The notes beneath the pieces are model-generated. The model searched no databases and was not told the origin of the DNA. It saw only the letters and a program-made list of their open reading frames with translations. 64,000 bases of DNA. Source: Clostridium sp. N3C. GTDB taxonomy: Bacteria; Bacillota; Clostridia; Clostridiales; Clostridiaceae. The DNA lies in NCBI RefSeq assembly GCF_900095445.1, contig NZ_FMJL01000013.1, positions 1-64,000 on the forward strand, written 5' to 3'. Both the position numbers and the translations under genes were made by a program. How positions within the stretch are numbered: the first letter of the stretch is position 1; every line of letters starts with the position of its first letter. Shown piece by piece: positions 7,782-16,744 of the stretch.

Positions 7782-9950
7782 TTACTCATTATCTTGATAC
7801 TTATGCCACACATATCCATAAGCCTTAACTCCATCTTCTTCTCTTTCTAAGTAAACTCCTTGTATTTCAGGTTCAAAGCCTGGAAATTGATTTATGCCTT
7901 CTTCCAGAATTAGGAAGTATCTTTGTGCTACTTCGTTCCATCTCTCTCCCGGAACAACACAGAAGATTCCTGGAGGATAAGGCAAAGCCCCTTCTAACGC
8001 TATCTCTCCAACTATATCTCTAAGTGGGATTAACTTTGCATTATTTCTTACCAATTCCCAATTAGCTTTCTGAGGATGCATAGCTATTTCCGGAAAATAA
8101 GCTTCTTGAAATAATTTCTTTTGGTAGTCTTTCGCCTGTTTTTCCTTATAGAAATCATGCATTTCTTGGCAAAGCCTTCTTATGGTGTAACCTTTATATC
8201 TATCTATATGGTTATGATAAACACTAGGCAATACTTCCTTTAAAGGTGCATCTTTCTCAATAAGCTGTTCAAATCTTACCAATTGTTCTACTAAGGCATC
8301 CATTTTAGCTTTCCCTTCTGCAGGTGTTAGGATAAATAGTATAGAGTTTAAGTCATTCTTCTCAGGAATTATTCTATTATCTCTTAAGTAATTGGCCAAT
8401 ATAGTGGCTGGTATACCAAAACTATCGTATTCACCAGTTTTAACGTCAATTCCCGGTGTGGTCAACATAAACTTGTTAGGATCTACAAAATATTGATTTT
8501 CTCCGTATCCTTCAAAGGAATGCCACTTTTCACCAGGAACAAATTTAAAAAACTCAATATTGTTAGCAATCTCTTCAGTATCGTAATCCTCCCACCTCTT
8601 GCCTCTTACAATAGGCGGAATAAAAGGCTTGATCATTGAACATTTTTTTAATACAGCTTTTCTAGCCTCCACTCCTAATTTTATACACTCAATCCATAAC
8701 CGCTGTCCTGCTTCCCCTTCCTGCATTCTTGCATTAACATCTAGTGATGCAAACAAAGGATAAAAAGGACTGGTGGAAGCATGTAATCTAAATACATTGT
8801 TAAATCGTTTATGATCTACATAACGTCTTTGCCCCTTTATATGGTTATCCTTTTTATGTATCTGTGATGCCTGGGAAAAACCTGCCTGTTGCTTATGAAC
8901 AGATTGAGTTACTATTATTCCTGGATCTTCCGGCTTTAAATCAAGAAGCAATGGCGAACAGTCCTTCATCATTGGAATAAACTGTTCATAGCCAACCCAA
9001 GCACTATCAAACAAGATGTAGTCACAAAGATGACCAATCTTATCCACCACTTGTCGTGCGTTATATATAGTACCATCATAGGTACCTAGCTGAATAACCG
9101 CCAACCTAAAAGGTCTTTTCTTTTTAGATTTTTCTAAATCCACCTTGGCAGCCGCTTCTCTAAGATACTTTTCATCAAAGCAATGTTCATATATTCCACC
9201 AATAAATCCAAAGGGATTTCGAGAAGTTTCCAAATAAACAGGATTACCCCCTGACAATACCAAAGCGGCATTGTACACCGATTTATGGTTATTTCTATCA
9301 AAAAGAACCAAATCTCCTGGAGATACTATAGCACTGATAGCTACTGTGTTAGAAGTACTAGTTCCATTCATAACAAAATAGGTTTTATCTGCATTGTATA
9401 CTTTTGCCGCATAGACCTGAGCCTCCATAGCTGGTCCTTGATGTATCAGCAAATCACCTAGCGCTACATCCGCATTACATATATCTGATCTAAAAATCCT
9501 TTCTCCATAAAATTCATAAAGATATCTTCCTGCTGGATGTTTACGGAAATACTTCCCTCCTTGATGTCCAGGACAGTTAAATTGTAAATTACCTCTTTCC
9601 ACATAACCACTTAAAGTTTTAAAGAAAGGGGGAAGCATCTTTTCTTCATATTCATTAGCCGCTGCCTCTATTTCTTTGCTTAATCTCTCCTTATCAATAT
9701 TATCAATAGATACTAGACTATAAAGCATTTTTAAAAAATCTTTAGTATATTTGTCAGTATCCTTTGAAAGTAAAAACACTGGAATACCTAACTTTAAATT
9801 ATATACATCCTTAGCTAAATCTTTATCTTTGTCTGTTAAAACAACCGCTGCAGCATCTATATAATCTGTATTCTGAACTGAAACTATCTGTCTATTTGTA
9901 CTAAAAAACTTTTTAGAAGCTTCCGTGCAAGCTATTTTTAAGTGTTCCAT
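7782..9950 (-). CDS. Orn/Lys/Arg decarboxylase (PLP-dependent, wing-domain type)
   Basis: PLP decarboxylase of 722 residues making a polyamine or diamine from a basic amino acid. N-terminal response-regulator-like wing domain about 1-105, then the aminotransferase-fold core with GTSTSN (196-201, phosphate loop), DSAWVGYE (315-322, Asp to the PLP ring) and SVHKQQAGFSQ with Schiff-base Lys353, then a C-terminal domain. Length matches the biodegradative arginine/lysine/ornithine class (COG1982). The sequence does not settle which substrate is used; arginine is a common assignment in clostridia. Single gene with a TTGAAA-17-TAAAAT promoter; start at 9950 has RBS AAAGGGA. Confidence 0.9.
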   Translation of the reverse strand: MEHLKIACTEASKKFFSTNRQIVSVQNTDYIDAAAVVLTDKDKDLAKDVYNLKLGIPVFLLSKDTDKYTKDFLKMLYSLVSIDNIDKERLSKEIEAAANEYEEKMLPPFFKTLSGYVERGNLQFNCPGHQGGKYFRKHPAGRYLYEFYGERIFRSDICNADVALGDLLIHQGPAMEAQVYAAKVYNADKTYFVMNGTSTSNTVAISAIVSPGDLVLFDRNNHKSVYNAALVLSGGNPVYLETSRNPFGFIGGIYEHCFDEKYLREAAAKVDLEKSKKKRPFRLAVIQLGTYDGTIYNARQVVDKIGHLCDYILFDSAWVGYEQFIPMMKDCSPLLLDLKPEDPGIIVTQSVHKQQAGFSQASQIHKKDNHIKGQRRYVDHKRFNNVFRLHASTSPFYPLFASLDVNARMQEGEAGQRLWIECIKLGVEARKAVLKKCSMIKPFIPPIVRGKRWEDYDTEEIANNIEFFKFVPGEKWHSFEGYGENQYFVDPNKFMLTTPGIDVKTGEYDSFGIPATILANYLRDNRIIPEKNDLNSILFILTPAEGKAKMDALVEQLVRFEQLIEKDAPLKEVLPSVYHNHIDRYKGYTIRRLCQEMHDFYKEKQAKDYQKKLFQEAYFPEIAMHPQKANWELVRNNAKLIPLRDIVGEIALEGALPYPPGIFCVVPGERWNEVAQRYFLILEEGINQFPGFEPEIQGVYLEREEDGVKAYGYVWHKYQDNE

Positions 9951-10004
9951 GGCATTTTCCCTTTCACTAATGAAATATAATAATTTATCTTGCTATCCTA
10001 TTGA

Positions 10005-10033
10005 ATTTTATAGTTTTTACTACTATCTTTCAA
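10005..10033 (-). promoter_or_regulatory. Sigma-A promoter of the decarboxylase gene
   Basis: On the minus strand, TTGAAA (10028-10033), a 17-nt spacer, and TAAAAT (10005-10010), about 50 nt upstream of the start codon. Confidence 0.6.
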
Positions 10034-10130
10034 TATTAATTTTTCTATAATTTCGTACTTTTATAAATTAATTTAAATTATTTGTTATTTTCCTTAGATA
10101 ATTAGTGTAATGAAAACTTATATTCATTAT

Positions 10131-10164
10131 AAAAGCAACCTAATTTTAAAAAATTAGGCTGCTT
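10131..10164 (-). terminator. Terminator of the ECF subunit gene
   Basis: Long hairpin, arms AAAGCAGCCTAATTTT and its near complement, followed on the minus strand by TTTTATAATG. It lies ten bases after the stop of the ECF gene. Confidence 0.7.
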
Positions 10165-10173
10165 TATAATGGA

Positions 10174-10746
10174 TTAAGAATTAGTTCCCTTTTTATTAAT
10201 TAAGGTTGGTAGTCCCACTTTCATTAACATAGAACCTACAGGAAGTGCTATAATAATCCCTGCAGAAGCCTGCCATAAGTTACCTGGCACATCCTTTAGT
10301 GCAGCTGCAAAACCTGCCGCTAAATTTGGTTGCCTACCTAAAATTAAACTTGCCACAAAAGCTCCTGCCACAAAGTAGGCAGCTGTCATCCACAAACCTG
10401 CTACAATAAAGCCCAAGGCGTTATTCCATACCTTTTCACCTTCATAGTCTTTTCTAAAAGCTATGGAAGCGGCTATAATAGCCATTACAGCTTTTATTAC
10501 TATAGTAAAGGGTGCCCAAATTGGCATGTATAATATATCTGCCAATCCCATCCCCATAGCGGAAGCTACTGCACCTTTTTTCTTCCCCAAGAGCAAGGCT
10601 GATAAAAGTACCATGCTGTCTCCTAAATGTACGTATCCACCAAAGGTATTAATTTTTATAGAATAGGTAGCTACAAAAACTATAGCAGCCATCAATGAAG
10701 TAATTACCATATTACTAACATGGTTACTGACATTATTATCACTCAT
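10174..10746 (-). CDS. ECF transporter substrate-binding (S) membrane subunit
   Basis: Integral membrane protein of 190 residues with about five or six hydrophobic helices. The segment GGYVHLGDSMVLLSALLLG followed by GAVASAMGMGLADIL is typical of ECF S-components of the COG4720 group, which capture vitamins or their precursors (hydroxymethylpyrimidine in some members). No riboswitch is seen upstream that would name the ligand. The shared EcfA/EcfT energising module is not in this window. The promoter carries a 20-bp perfect palindrome immediately downstream of the -10 box, suggesting control by a dedicated repressor. Confidence 0.85.
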   Translation of the reverse strand: MSDNNVSNHVSNMVITSLMAAIVFVATYSIKINTFGGYVHLGDSMVLLSALLLGKKKGAVASAMGMGLADILYMPIWAPFTIVIKAVMAIIAASIAFRKDYEGEKVWNNALGFIVAGLWMTAAYFVAGAFVASLILGRQPNLAAGFAAALKDVPGNLWQASAGIIIALPVGSMLMKVGLPTLINKKGTNS

Positions 10747-10776
10747 CTTTATTCCCCCTTATTTAGAAAATTATTC

Positions 10777-10841
10777 ATATGATTTCGAAATCATATTTCT
10801 ATTATATACCAGCATAGAAAACTAGCAAATGTACCGGTACA
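10777..10841 (-). promoter_or_regulatory. Promoter with 20-bp palindromic operator upstream of the ECF gene
   Basis: Minus-strand promoter TTGCTA (10823-10828), 16-nt spacer, TATAAT (10801-10806). Four bases downstream of the -10, at the transcription start, is a perfect palindrome, ATATGATTTC and its complement (10777-10796). A second palindrome, TGTACCGGTACA, sits at 10830-10841 just upstream of the -35. The arrangement is that of a repressor-controlled promoter; the regulator is unknown. Confidence 0.6.
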
Positions 10842-10878
10842 ATTTGTATAACCTCAATCCTTAATCATGGAGGTAACC

Positions 10879-10904
10879 TAAAAAACCTGAGATAATCTCA
10901 GGTT
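10879..10904 (-). terminator. Terminator of the alpha/beta hydrolase gene
   Basis: Perfect stem AACCTGAGAT/ATCTCAGGTT at 10884-10904 followed on the minus strand by TTTTTA. Confidence 0.85.
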
Positions 10905-10928
10905 TAATAATTTCATAGCCTTATTGTA

Positions 10929-11744
10929 TTAATTTTCAATAAATCTTACTAATTCATTATTGAACTTCTCCCATTGATCATAAAACAATCCATGACCAGA
11001 GAATTCAAAGGGTACTAATTTGGAATTCCTTATACCTTGTGCCTGAGCCTCAGCCAAGGCAAATGGCACAACCTTATCATGAATTCCATGGAGAATTAAA
11101 GTTGGGCGACTTATTTTCCCTAAATCATAAAACAATTCTTCCTCTCCTAGCCAGGTATTGGCTACAGCTGCTGTAGCCCAAGAAGCAGCTTGCAGTCCCA
11201 ATTGTAAAAACCATTGGTTGAAAGGTTCTGTTACATTTTGATAAAAGAATATTTGACCAAAGTTTTGCAACATTTTAGGTCTGTCTTTATATGTGCCTTC
11301 TATAATATTAATTACAGTGTCCCTATCTATTCCATAAGGAAAATAGGGTCTTTTTATCAAACTAGGAGCTGCTGCTGCAAACAAGGCTAGCTTAGATACA
11401 CCATACTCCTTATGACGGGCCATATACCTAATAGCAATAGCTCCCCCTGTTGAATGACCACATAATACAAAATCCTTTAATTTAAGTTCTTCAACTACCG
11501 CTCTTACATCATCAGATAATCTGTTATAATCATATCCAGTAAAAGGTTTATCAGAATAGCCAAATCCTCGAGTATCTATACCTATACACCTATAGCCTAG
11601 CTTAGGTAACTGATTAAATTGATACTCAAATAGCTTATGACTGCCTGGCCACCCATGTAAAAATAAGATTACTTTCTTACCTTCAGGATTCAGGTCCTCT
11701 ACAAATACTTTTACCTTATCTTCTACATTAATAAAATAACCCAT
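10929..11744 (-). CDS. Alpha/beta-fold hydrolase
   Basis: Soluble hydrolase of 271 residues, substrate unknown. The oxyanion loop HGWPGS lies near residue 31, the nucleophile elbow GHSTGG near 95-100 with Ser as nucleophile, the acid Asp in HGIHDKVVP near 220 and the catalytic His in SGHGLFYD near 250. The fold resembles non-haem haloperoxidase/esterase relatives. The longer in-frame ATG at 11795 is unlikely: GCGGAGGGG lies just before the ATG at 11744 (MGYFINV). A promoter-like TTGCCA-16-TATATT precedes it. Single gene with its own terminator. Confidence 0.88.
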   Translation of the reverse strand: MGYFINVEDKVKVFVEDLNPEGKKVILFLHGWPGSHKLFEYQFNQLPKLGYRCIGIDTRGFGYSDKPFTGYDYNRLSDDVRAVVEELKLKDFVLCGHSTGGAIAIRYMARHKEYGVSKLALFAAAAPSLIKRPYFPYGIDRDTVINIIEGTYKDRPKMLQNFGQIFFYQNVTEPFNQWFLQLGLQAASWATAAVANTWLGEEELFYDLGKISRPTLILHGIHDKVVPFALAEAQAQGIRNSKLVPFEFSGHGLFYDQWEKFNNELVRFIEN

Positions 11745-11825
11745 TTGCCCCTCCGCAAAAATTATCCAATATAGATAATATTCACTAATTGGCAAATGAG
11801 TTACTATAATGTGAAACTATACTTT

Positions 11826-14405
11826 TTACTTAAATACATTTATATACATTTGTTTTATTTCGCTAATTAACGGATATCTTGGATTTGCACCGGTGCATTG
11901 ATCATCAAATGCTTGCTCTGCCATATTATCAAGAGTTTCATAAAATCTAACTTCGCTTACCCCTGCATCATGGATGGTCTTTGGTATATTAACCTTTTCT
12001 TTTAACTCATCTATTGCCTTTATTAGCAGCTCAATTTTCTCATCTTCATTCTTCCCACCTAATCCAAGATAATCTGCTACACGAGCATATCTCCATTTAG
12101 CATTTGGGTATTTATATTGAGGGAAAGCCGCTTGTTTTCTTGGATTGTCCACAGCATTAAACTTTATTACTTCATTGATCAGTATACCATTAGCAACACC
12201 ATGAGGTAAATGATGGAAAGCTCCAAGTTTGTGAGCCATTGAGTGACATACTCCTAAGAAGGCATTGGCAAAGGCCATTCCAGCCATAGTTGAAGCGTGG
12301 GCCATTTTTTCCCTAGCCTTAACATTAGTAGGACCTTCATTATAAGCCTGTGGCAAATATTTAAAAATCAATCTTATAGCCTCAAGAGCTAAACCATTAG
12401 TATATTCTGATGCCATAACAGATACTATAGCTTCCAAAGCATGGGTGAGAGCATCTATACCGGAAGCGGCTGTTAGTCCCTTTGGCATATCCATCATAAG
12501 TTCTGCATCAACAATAGCCATATCTGGAGTTAGCTCATAATCTGCCAGTGGATATTTTACCTCAGTTTTTTCATCGGTGATTACTGCAAAAGGTGTTACC
12601 TCCGAACCTGTACCAGCAGAAGTAGGTATAGCAACCATAATAGCCTTTTCACCCATCTTAGGGAAGTGGTAAACTCTCTTTCTTATATCCATAAATCTCA
12701 TAGCTAAGTCTTCGAATCTTACCTCTGGATGCTCATACATTACCCACATAATCTTAGCAGCATCCATTGGTGAACCTCCACCAATAGCTATTATAGTATC
12801 CGGCTTAAAGTTTTTCATTTCTGCTGCACCCTTTTTAGCGGTAGCTAAAGTTGGATCCGGTTCAACGTCGAAAAACACCTTAAAATCTATCTTTAGTTCA
12901 TCCAGTATATCTGTTACCTTTTTTACAAACCCCAAATTATACAGTACTTTGTCTGTTACAATAAAGGCTCTTTTCCTATTCATTTCTGAAAGCTCTCTTA
13001 AGGCAGTAGCAAGGCAACCATATTTAAAGTAAATTTTCTCAGGTACTCTAAACCACAACATGTTTTCTCTCCTCTCGGCCACGTTCTTTATATTCAAAAG
13101 ATGCTTAACTCCTACATTTTCTGATACAGAGTTACCACCCCAAGAACCGCAACCTAGAGTTAAGGATGGTGCTAGTTTAAAGTTGTATAAGTCTCCTATA
13201 GCTCCCTGAGAAGATGGCATATTTATAATGGTTCTTCCGGTTTTCATAGTAGCGCCAAACTTTGCTATTCTATCTCTTGATTTAACTTGATCTGTATATA
13301 ATACAGAAGTATGCCCAAAGCCACCATGCTCCACTAATTTTGCAGCCTTATGCAAAGCTTCATCAAAGTCCTTAACCCTGTAAGCAGCTAAGATTGGTGA
13401 TAATTTCTCATGGGCAAAAGGTTCTTCTAGTTCTACAGATTCTACCTCTCCTATTAAGACCTTAGCATTATCCGGTACTTCTATACCAGCTAACTGGGCT
13501 ATCTTATAAGCTGATTGACCAACAATATCAGGATTTAAAGCACCATCTCTAATTAATATATTTCGAACCTTATCAATTTCATCTTCTTTTAATATATAGG
13601 CACCTCTTTGGGTAAACTCTTCCATAACTTCATCATATACAGAATCTATAATTATAACAGATTGTTCTGAAGCACAGATAACTCCATTATCAAAGGTTTT
13701 GGAAAGTAAAATTGAATTTACTGCCATTTTAATATGAGCTGTTTCATCAATAATAGCCGGTGTGTTACCAGCCCCAACACCTATGGCCGGTTTTCCTGAT
13801 GAATAAGCTGCCTTAACCATTCCAGGTCCACCAGTAGCTAATACTATATCTGCTTCTTTCATTACCATAGTAGATAAAGCAAGAGAAGGCTCATCTATCC
13901 AACCTATGATATTTTCTGGAGCTCCAGCCTTTACCGCAGCTTCTAGAACTATTTTAGCAGCCTCTATAGTTGACTTTTTAGCTCTTGGATGAGGAGAGAA
14001 AATAACTCCGTTTCTTGTTTTTAATGCTATAAGAGCCTTAAATATAGCTGTAGAAGTAGGATTAGTAGTAGGTACTACCGCAGCTACCACTCCTATAGGT
14101 TCTGCTATTTTAACAATACCAAAAGACTCATCTCTTTCAATAACACCACAGGTTTTTTCATCCTTATATTTATTGTAAATATATTCTGAAGCAAAATGGT
14201 TCTTTATAACCTTGTCTTCAACAATACCCATACCAGTTTCTTCTGTAGCCATCTTTGCTAATCTTATTCTGGCATTAGTAGCAGCCATAGCAGCCTGTCT
14301 GAAAATCTCATCTACCTGTTCTTGGCTATAAGTGGCATACTTTTTTTGTGCCTCTCTAACCATTTCAATTTTCTGTTTTAATTCTTCACTATTAGTAACT
14401 CTCAT
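11826..14405 (-). CDS. adhE: Bifunctional acetaldehyde/alcohol dehydrogenase AdhE
   Basis: Two-domain fermentation enzyme of 859 residues converting acetyl-CoA to acetaldehyde and then ethanol with NADH (butyryl-CoA to butanol in some clostridia). The N-terminal CoA-acylating aldehyde dehydrogenase, about 1-440, has catalytic Cys244 in GVICASEQS. The C-terminal iron alcohol dehydrogenase has GGGSPMDAAK, TSAGTGSEVTPF and the metal-binding histidines of GVCHSMAHKLGAFHHLPHG. Length is typical; AdhE proteins form spirosomes. Start follows AGGAGG. Expression is very probably repressed by the NADH sensor Rex, because a perfect Rex operator overlaps the transcription start. Confidence 0.97.
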   Translation of the reverse strand: MRVTNSEELKQKIEMVREAQKKYATYSQEQVDEIFRQAAMAATNARIRLAKMATEETGMGIVEDKVIKNHFASEYIYNKYKDEKTCGVIERDESFGIVKIAEPIGVVAAVVPTTNPTSTAIFKALIALKTRNGVIFSPHPRAKKSTIEAAKIVLEAAVKAGAPENIIGWIDEPSLALSTMVMKEADIVLATGGPGMVKAAYSSGKPAIGVGAGNTPAIIDETAHIKMAVNSILLSKTFDNGVICASEQSVIIIDSVYDEVMEEFTQRGAYILKEDEIDKVRNILIRDGALNPDIVGQSAYKIAQLAGIEVPDNAKVLIGEVESVELEEPFAHEKLSPILAAYRVKDFDEALHKAAKLVEHGGFGHTSVLYTDQVKSRDRIAKFGATMKTGRTIINMPSSQGAIGDLYNFKLAPSLTLGCGSWGGNSVSENVGVKHLLNIKNVAERRENMLWFRVPEKIYFKYGCLATALRELSEMNRKRAFIVTDKVLYNLGFVKKVTDILDELKIDFKVFFDVEPDPTLATAKKGAAEMKNFKPDTIIAIGGGSPMDAAKIMWVMYEHPEVRFEDLAMRFMDIRKRVYHFPKMGEKAIMVAIPTSAGTGSEVTPFAVITDEKTEVKYPLADYELTPDMAIVDAELMMDMPKGLTAASGIDALTHALEAIVSVMASEYTNGLALEAIRLIFKYLPQAYNEGPTNVKAREKMAHASTMAGMAFANAFLGVCHSMAHKLGAFHHLPHGVANGILINEVIKFNAVDNPRKQAAFPQYKYPNAKWRYARVADYLGLGGKNEDEKIELLIKAIDELKEKVNIPKTIHDAGVSEVRFYETLDNMAEQAFDDQCTGANPRYPLISEIKQMYINVFK

Positions 14406-14470
14406 GATTCATAACCTCCTTACACATGTATTATTTGCATATCCCTTAAAGAATATAAAATCAAAGAGGA

Positions 14471-14488
14471 TTGTTATTTTTTTAACAT
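14471..14488. promoter_or_regulatory. Second Rex-like site in the adhE leader
   Basis: TTGTTATTTTTTTAACAT matches TTGTTAA-N4-TTAACAA at 12 of 14 fixed positions. It lies 66 nt upstream of the adhE start codon inside the transcribed leader. Confidence 0.5.
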
Positions 14489-14606
14489 TTTCACTTAAAA
14501 AATTTTACCTTCTTTTGCATACTATTAGTAATTATTATTATAGAAAAATTAAAAAATATTTTTTAAAGAAAAAGCAAATATGACTTCATTAATAAACCTT
14601 ATATAA

Positions 14607-14632
14607 AAAGTGATTTTCTTTAATTTCACTTT
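14607..14632 (-). other. Possible attenuator hairpin in the adhE leader
   Basis: On the minus strand, AAAGTGA, a 12-nt loop, TCACTTT, then a T-rich stretch, about 80-100 nt after the predicted transcription start and 200 nt before adhE. The stem is only seven base pairs, so termination would be partial at most. Confidence 0.35.
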
Positions 14633-14692
14633 ACCATAATCTGCATCAAAATTCAAATTCATCTAATAAGATTCAAGTCATCTCTTAACATA

Positions 14693-14743
14693 TTGTTAAT
14701 CTTTTAACAATTACATTGTACTATAGTTTCATTATACTGTCAA
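14693..14743 (-). promoter_or_regulatory. adhE promoter with perfect Rex operator
   Basis: Minus-strand promoter TTGACA (14738-14743), 17-nt spacer, TACAAT (14715-14720). The sequence TTGTTAATCTTTTAACAA at 14693-14710 matches the Rex consensus TTGTTAA-N4-TTAACAA at all 14 fixed positions and covers the predicted start. Rex would block the promoter when NADH is low. The transcript would carry a leader of about 300 nt; no gene is seen in it. Confidence 0.85.
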
Positions 14744-14817
14744 CCCTTATTTTTGATCCATAAACAAAAGTATATAAATTTAAATTTTAGTAATACTAAC
14801 AAATGGAGGTGTTGTTA

Positions 14818-15309
14818 ATGACTATTAGTTTAACTACAAAGGAAAGATATTTGCTAGAAGATCAAAAGAATCATGAAGCTATTTGCATAGAGAAGTATAA
14901 TAACTATGCTAATTTAGCTCAAGATCCACAGCTTAAAGCCCTATTTTCAAATCACGCTAAAATAGAACAAGAGCATTACAATACAATTCAACAGTTATTA
15001 AATGGTCAAGTTCCATCATTAGGTAATCAACAAGGGGGAGCTAACAATCAACAAGTGCAGCAACCTCAAGTAAGCAATAGCTTCCAGCCACAAGTAAATA
15101 CTCCTAACTATAGTACAACGGATAAAGATTTGTGTACAGATATGCTCATGACAGAAAAGTACGTATCCAGTACATATAATACTGCAATATTTGAATTTAA
15201 GGATACTCAAGTTAGAGATGTGCTAAATCATATTCAAAAAGAAGAGCAAAAACATGGAGAAGCAATTTTTAAATACATGGAAAGCAAAGGAATGTATCAA
15301 GTTCAGTAA
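14818..15309 (+). CDS. CotF-like spore coat protein
   Basis: Protein of 163 residues with two ferritin-like helical segments: TTKERYLLEDQKNHEAICIEKYNNYANLA at the start and DLCTDMLMTEKYVSSTYN with a final KEEQKHGEAIFKYMESKG, joined by a Gln/Asn/Pro-rich spacer (about residues 65-100). This is the layout of the CotF/YhcQ coat-protein family. RBS GGAGGTG favours ATG 14818 over a start at 14803. It is transcribed alone, divergent from adhE, and ended by a 17-bp terminator. A sporulation role is inferred from family; no clear sigma-E/G/K promoter was identified. Confidence 0.82.
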   Translation: MTISLTTKERYLLEDQKNHEAICIEKYNNYANLAQDPQLKALFSNHAKIEQEHYNTIQQLLNGQVPSLGNQQGGANNQQVQQPQVSNSFQPQVNTPNYSTTDKDLCTDMLMTEKYVSSTYNTAIFEFKDTQVRDVLNHIQKEEQKHGEAIFKYMESKGMYQVQ

Positions 15310-15351
15310 ATTATTTATAATCATTTTACCAACAGCATATAATAGAATTTT

Positions 15352-15532
<181 letters not shown>

Positions 15533-15638
15533 CTATAACACATTTTAATGTCAATATTTATAATAGGAAATTTCAACTATTAACTAAAAAAATAGTCCTT
15601 ATTATTTAAAAGTAAGTCTTAATAACCTTTTAGTGTTA

Positions 15639-15667
15639 TTGACACTCTTACCCATGGTTGATAAAAT
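15639..15667 (+). promoter_or_regulatory. Sigma-A promoter of hydE-hydF
   Basis: TTGACA (15639-15644), 17-nt spacer, TAAAAT (15662-15667), about 25 nt upstream of the hydE ribosome binding site. Confidence 0.75.
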
Positions 15668-15697
15668 ATTCACATATTCAAGATAGGGGTGTAACGC

Positions 15698-16744
15698 ATG
15701 AAGGAACTTATTGACAAATTATATAAACAAAATAATCTAACAAAAGAAGAATTACTATACTTATTAAATAATCTTGATGATGAAAGCAAGGAGTACCTTA
15801 CTCTGAAAGCTCATGAAACTCGAATGGCTCACTATGGTGATAAAGTATATATGCGTGGTCTTATAGAATTTACAAACTACTGCAAAAATAACTGTCTTTA
15901 TTGTGGTATACAAGCATCTAATAAGAATGCTCAACGATATCGTTTATCTTTGGAGGATATACTGAATTGCTGTTCTATAGGCTATAAACTTGGTTATAGA
16001 ACCTTTGTATTGCAAGGTGGTGAAGACCCATACTTTACCGATGATAAAATAATTGAAATTTTACATAACATAAAAGATAAATTTCCAGAATGCGCCATAA
16101 CCTTATCTATAGGTGAAAAGTCCTATGAATCCTATAAAAAATTTTATGACGCCGGAGCGGATAGATATCTTTTAAGGCATGAAACTGCATCTAAAAAGTT
16201 ATATGATAGTCTTCATCCTAACATGTCCTTTGAAAACAGAATACAGTGTTTAAAAAATTTAAAGGAAATTGGTTATCAAGTTGGTGCAGGTTTTATGATT
16301 GGACTACCTAATCAAAACAATGAAGACGTAGTGGAAGACTTAATCTTTTTAAAGGAATTTCAGCCCCATATGGTGGGTATCGGCCCTTTTATTCCTCATA
16401 AAGACACAATTTTAGCTAAGGAAAAAGGTGGTACTTTAGAAACTACAGTAACATTGCTGTCCATAATCCGATTGTTACTTCCTTCTGTACTCCTACCTGC
16501 TACTACTGCTCTCGGTAGTATTCACCCCTTAGGTAGAGAAAAAGGGATAAAAGCTGGTGCTAATGTAGTTATGCCTAACTTATCTCCTACCAATGTTAGA
16601 GCTAAATATTCTCTATATGATGGGAAAATATGTATTGGAGACGAAGCAGCAGAATGTAGAAGATGCATAGAAAACAGAATAATTAGAGCAGGCTTTTCCG
16701 TAGACATGAGTCGTGGAGATAATATAAATTGGAGGCGAATATAA
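15698..16744 (+). CDS. hydE: [FeFe]-hydrogenase maturase HydE (radical SAM)
   Basis: Radical SAM enzyme of 348 residues that helps build the dithiomethylamine-bridged two-iron subcluster of [FeFe]-hydrogenase. The SAM-binding 4Fe-4S cluster Cys triad is Cys62, Cys66 and Cys69 (CKNNCLYC). The accessory C-terminal cluster is also present as Cys312, Cys320 and Cys323 (CIGDEAAECRRC), as in Thermotoga HydE. Other family marks are HETASKKLYDSLHP and IGPFIPHKDT. Start has RBS AGGGGTG. The stop codon abuts the hydF start, so the two are translationally coupled. Confidence 0.95.
   Translation: MKELIDKLYKQNNLTKEELLYLLNNLDDESKEYLTLKAHETRMAHYGDKVYMRGLIEFTNYCKNNCLYCGIQASNKNAQRYRLSLEDILNCCSIGYKLGYRTFVLQGGEDPYFTDDKIIEILHNIKDKFPECAITLSIGEKSYESYKKFYDAGADRYLLRHETASKKLYDSLHPNMSFENRIQCLKNLKEIGYQVGAGFMIGLPNQNNEDVVEDLIFLKEFQPHMVGIGPFIPHKDTILAKEKGGTLETTVTLLSIIRLLLPSVLLPATTALGSIHPLGREKGIKAGANVVMPNLSPTNVRAKYSLYDGKICIGDEAAECRRCIENRIIRAGFSVDMSRGDNINWRRI

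Noticed and set aside
14332-14583. Plus-strand frame over the adhE start and leader
   Set aside because: Opposes adhE coding sequence and its leader, composition is random-like, no RBS.
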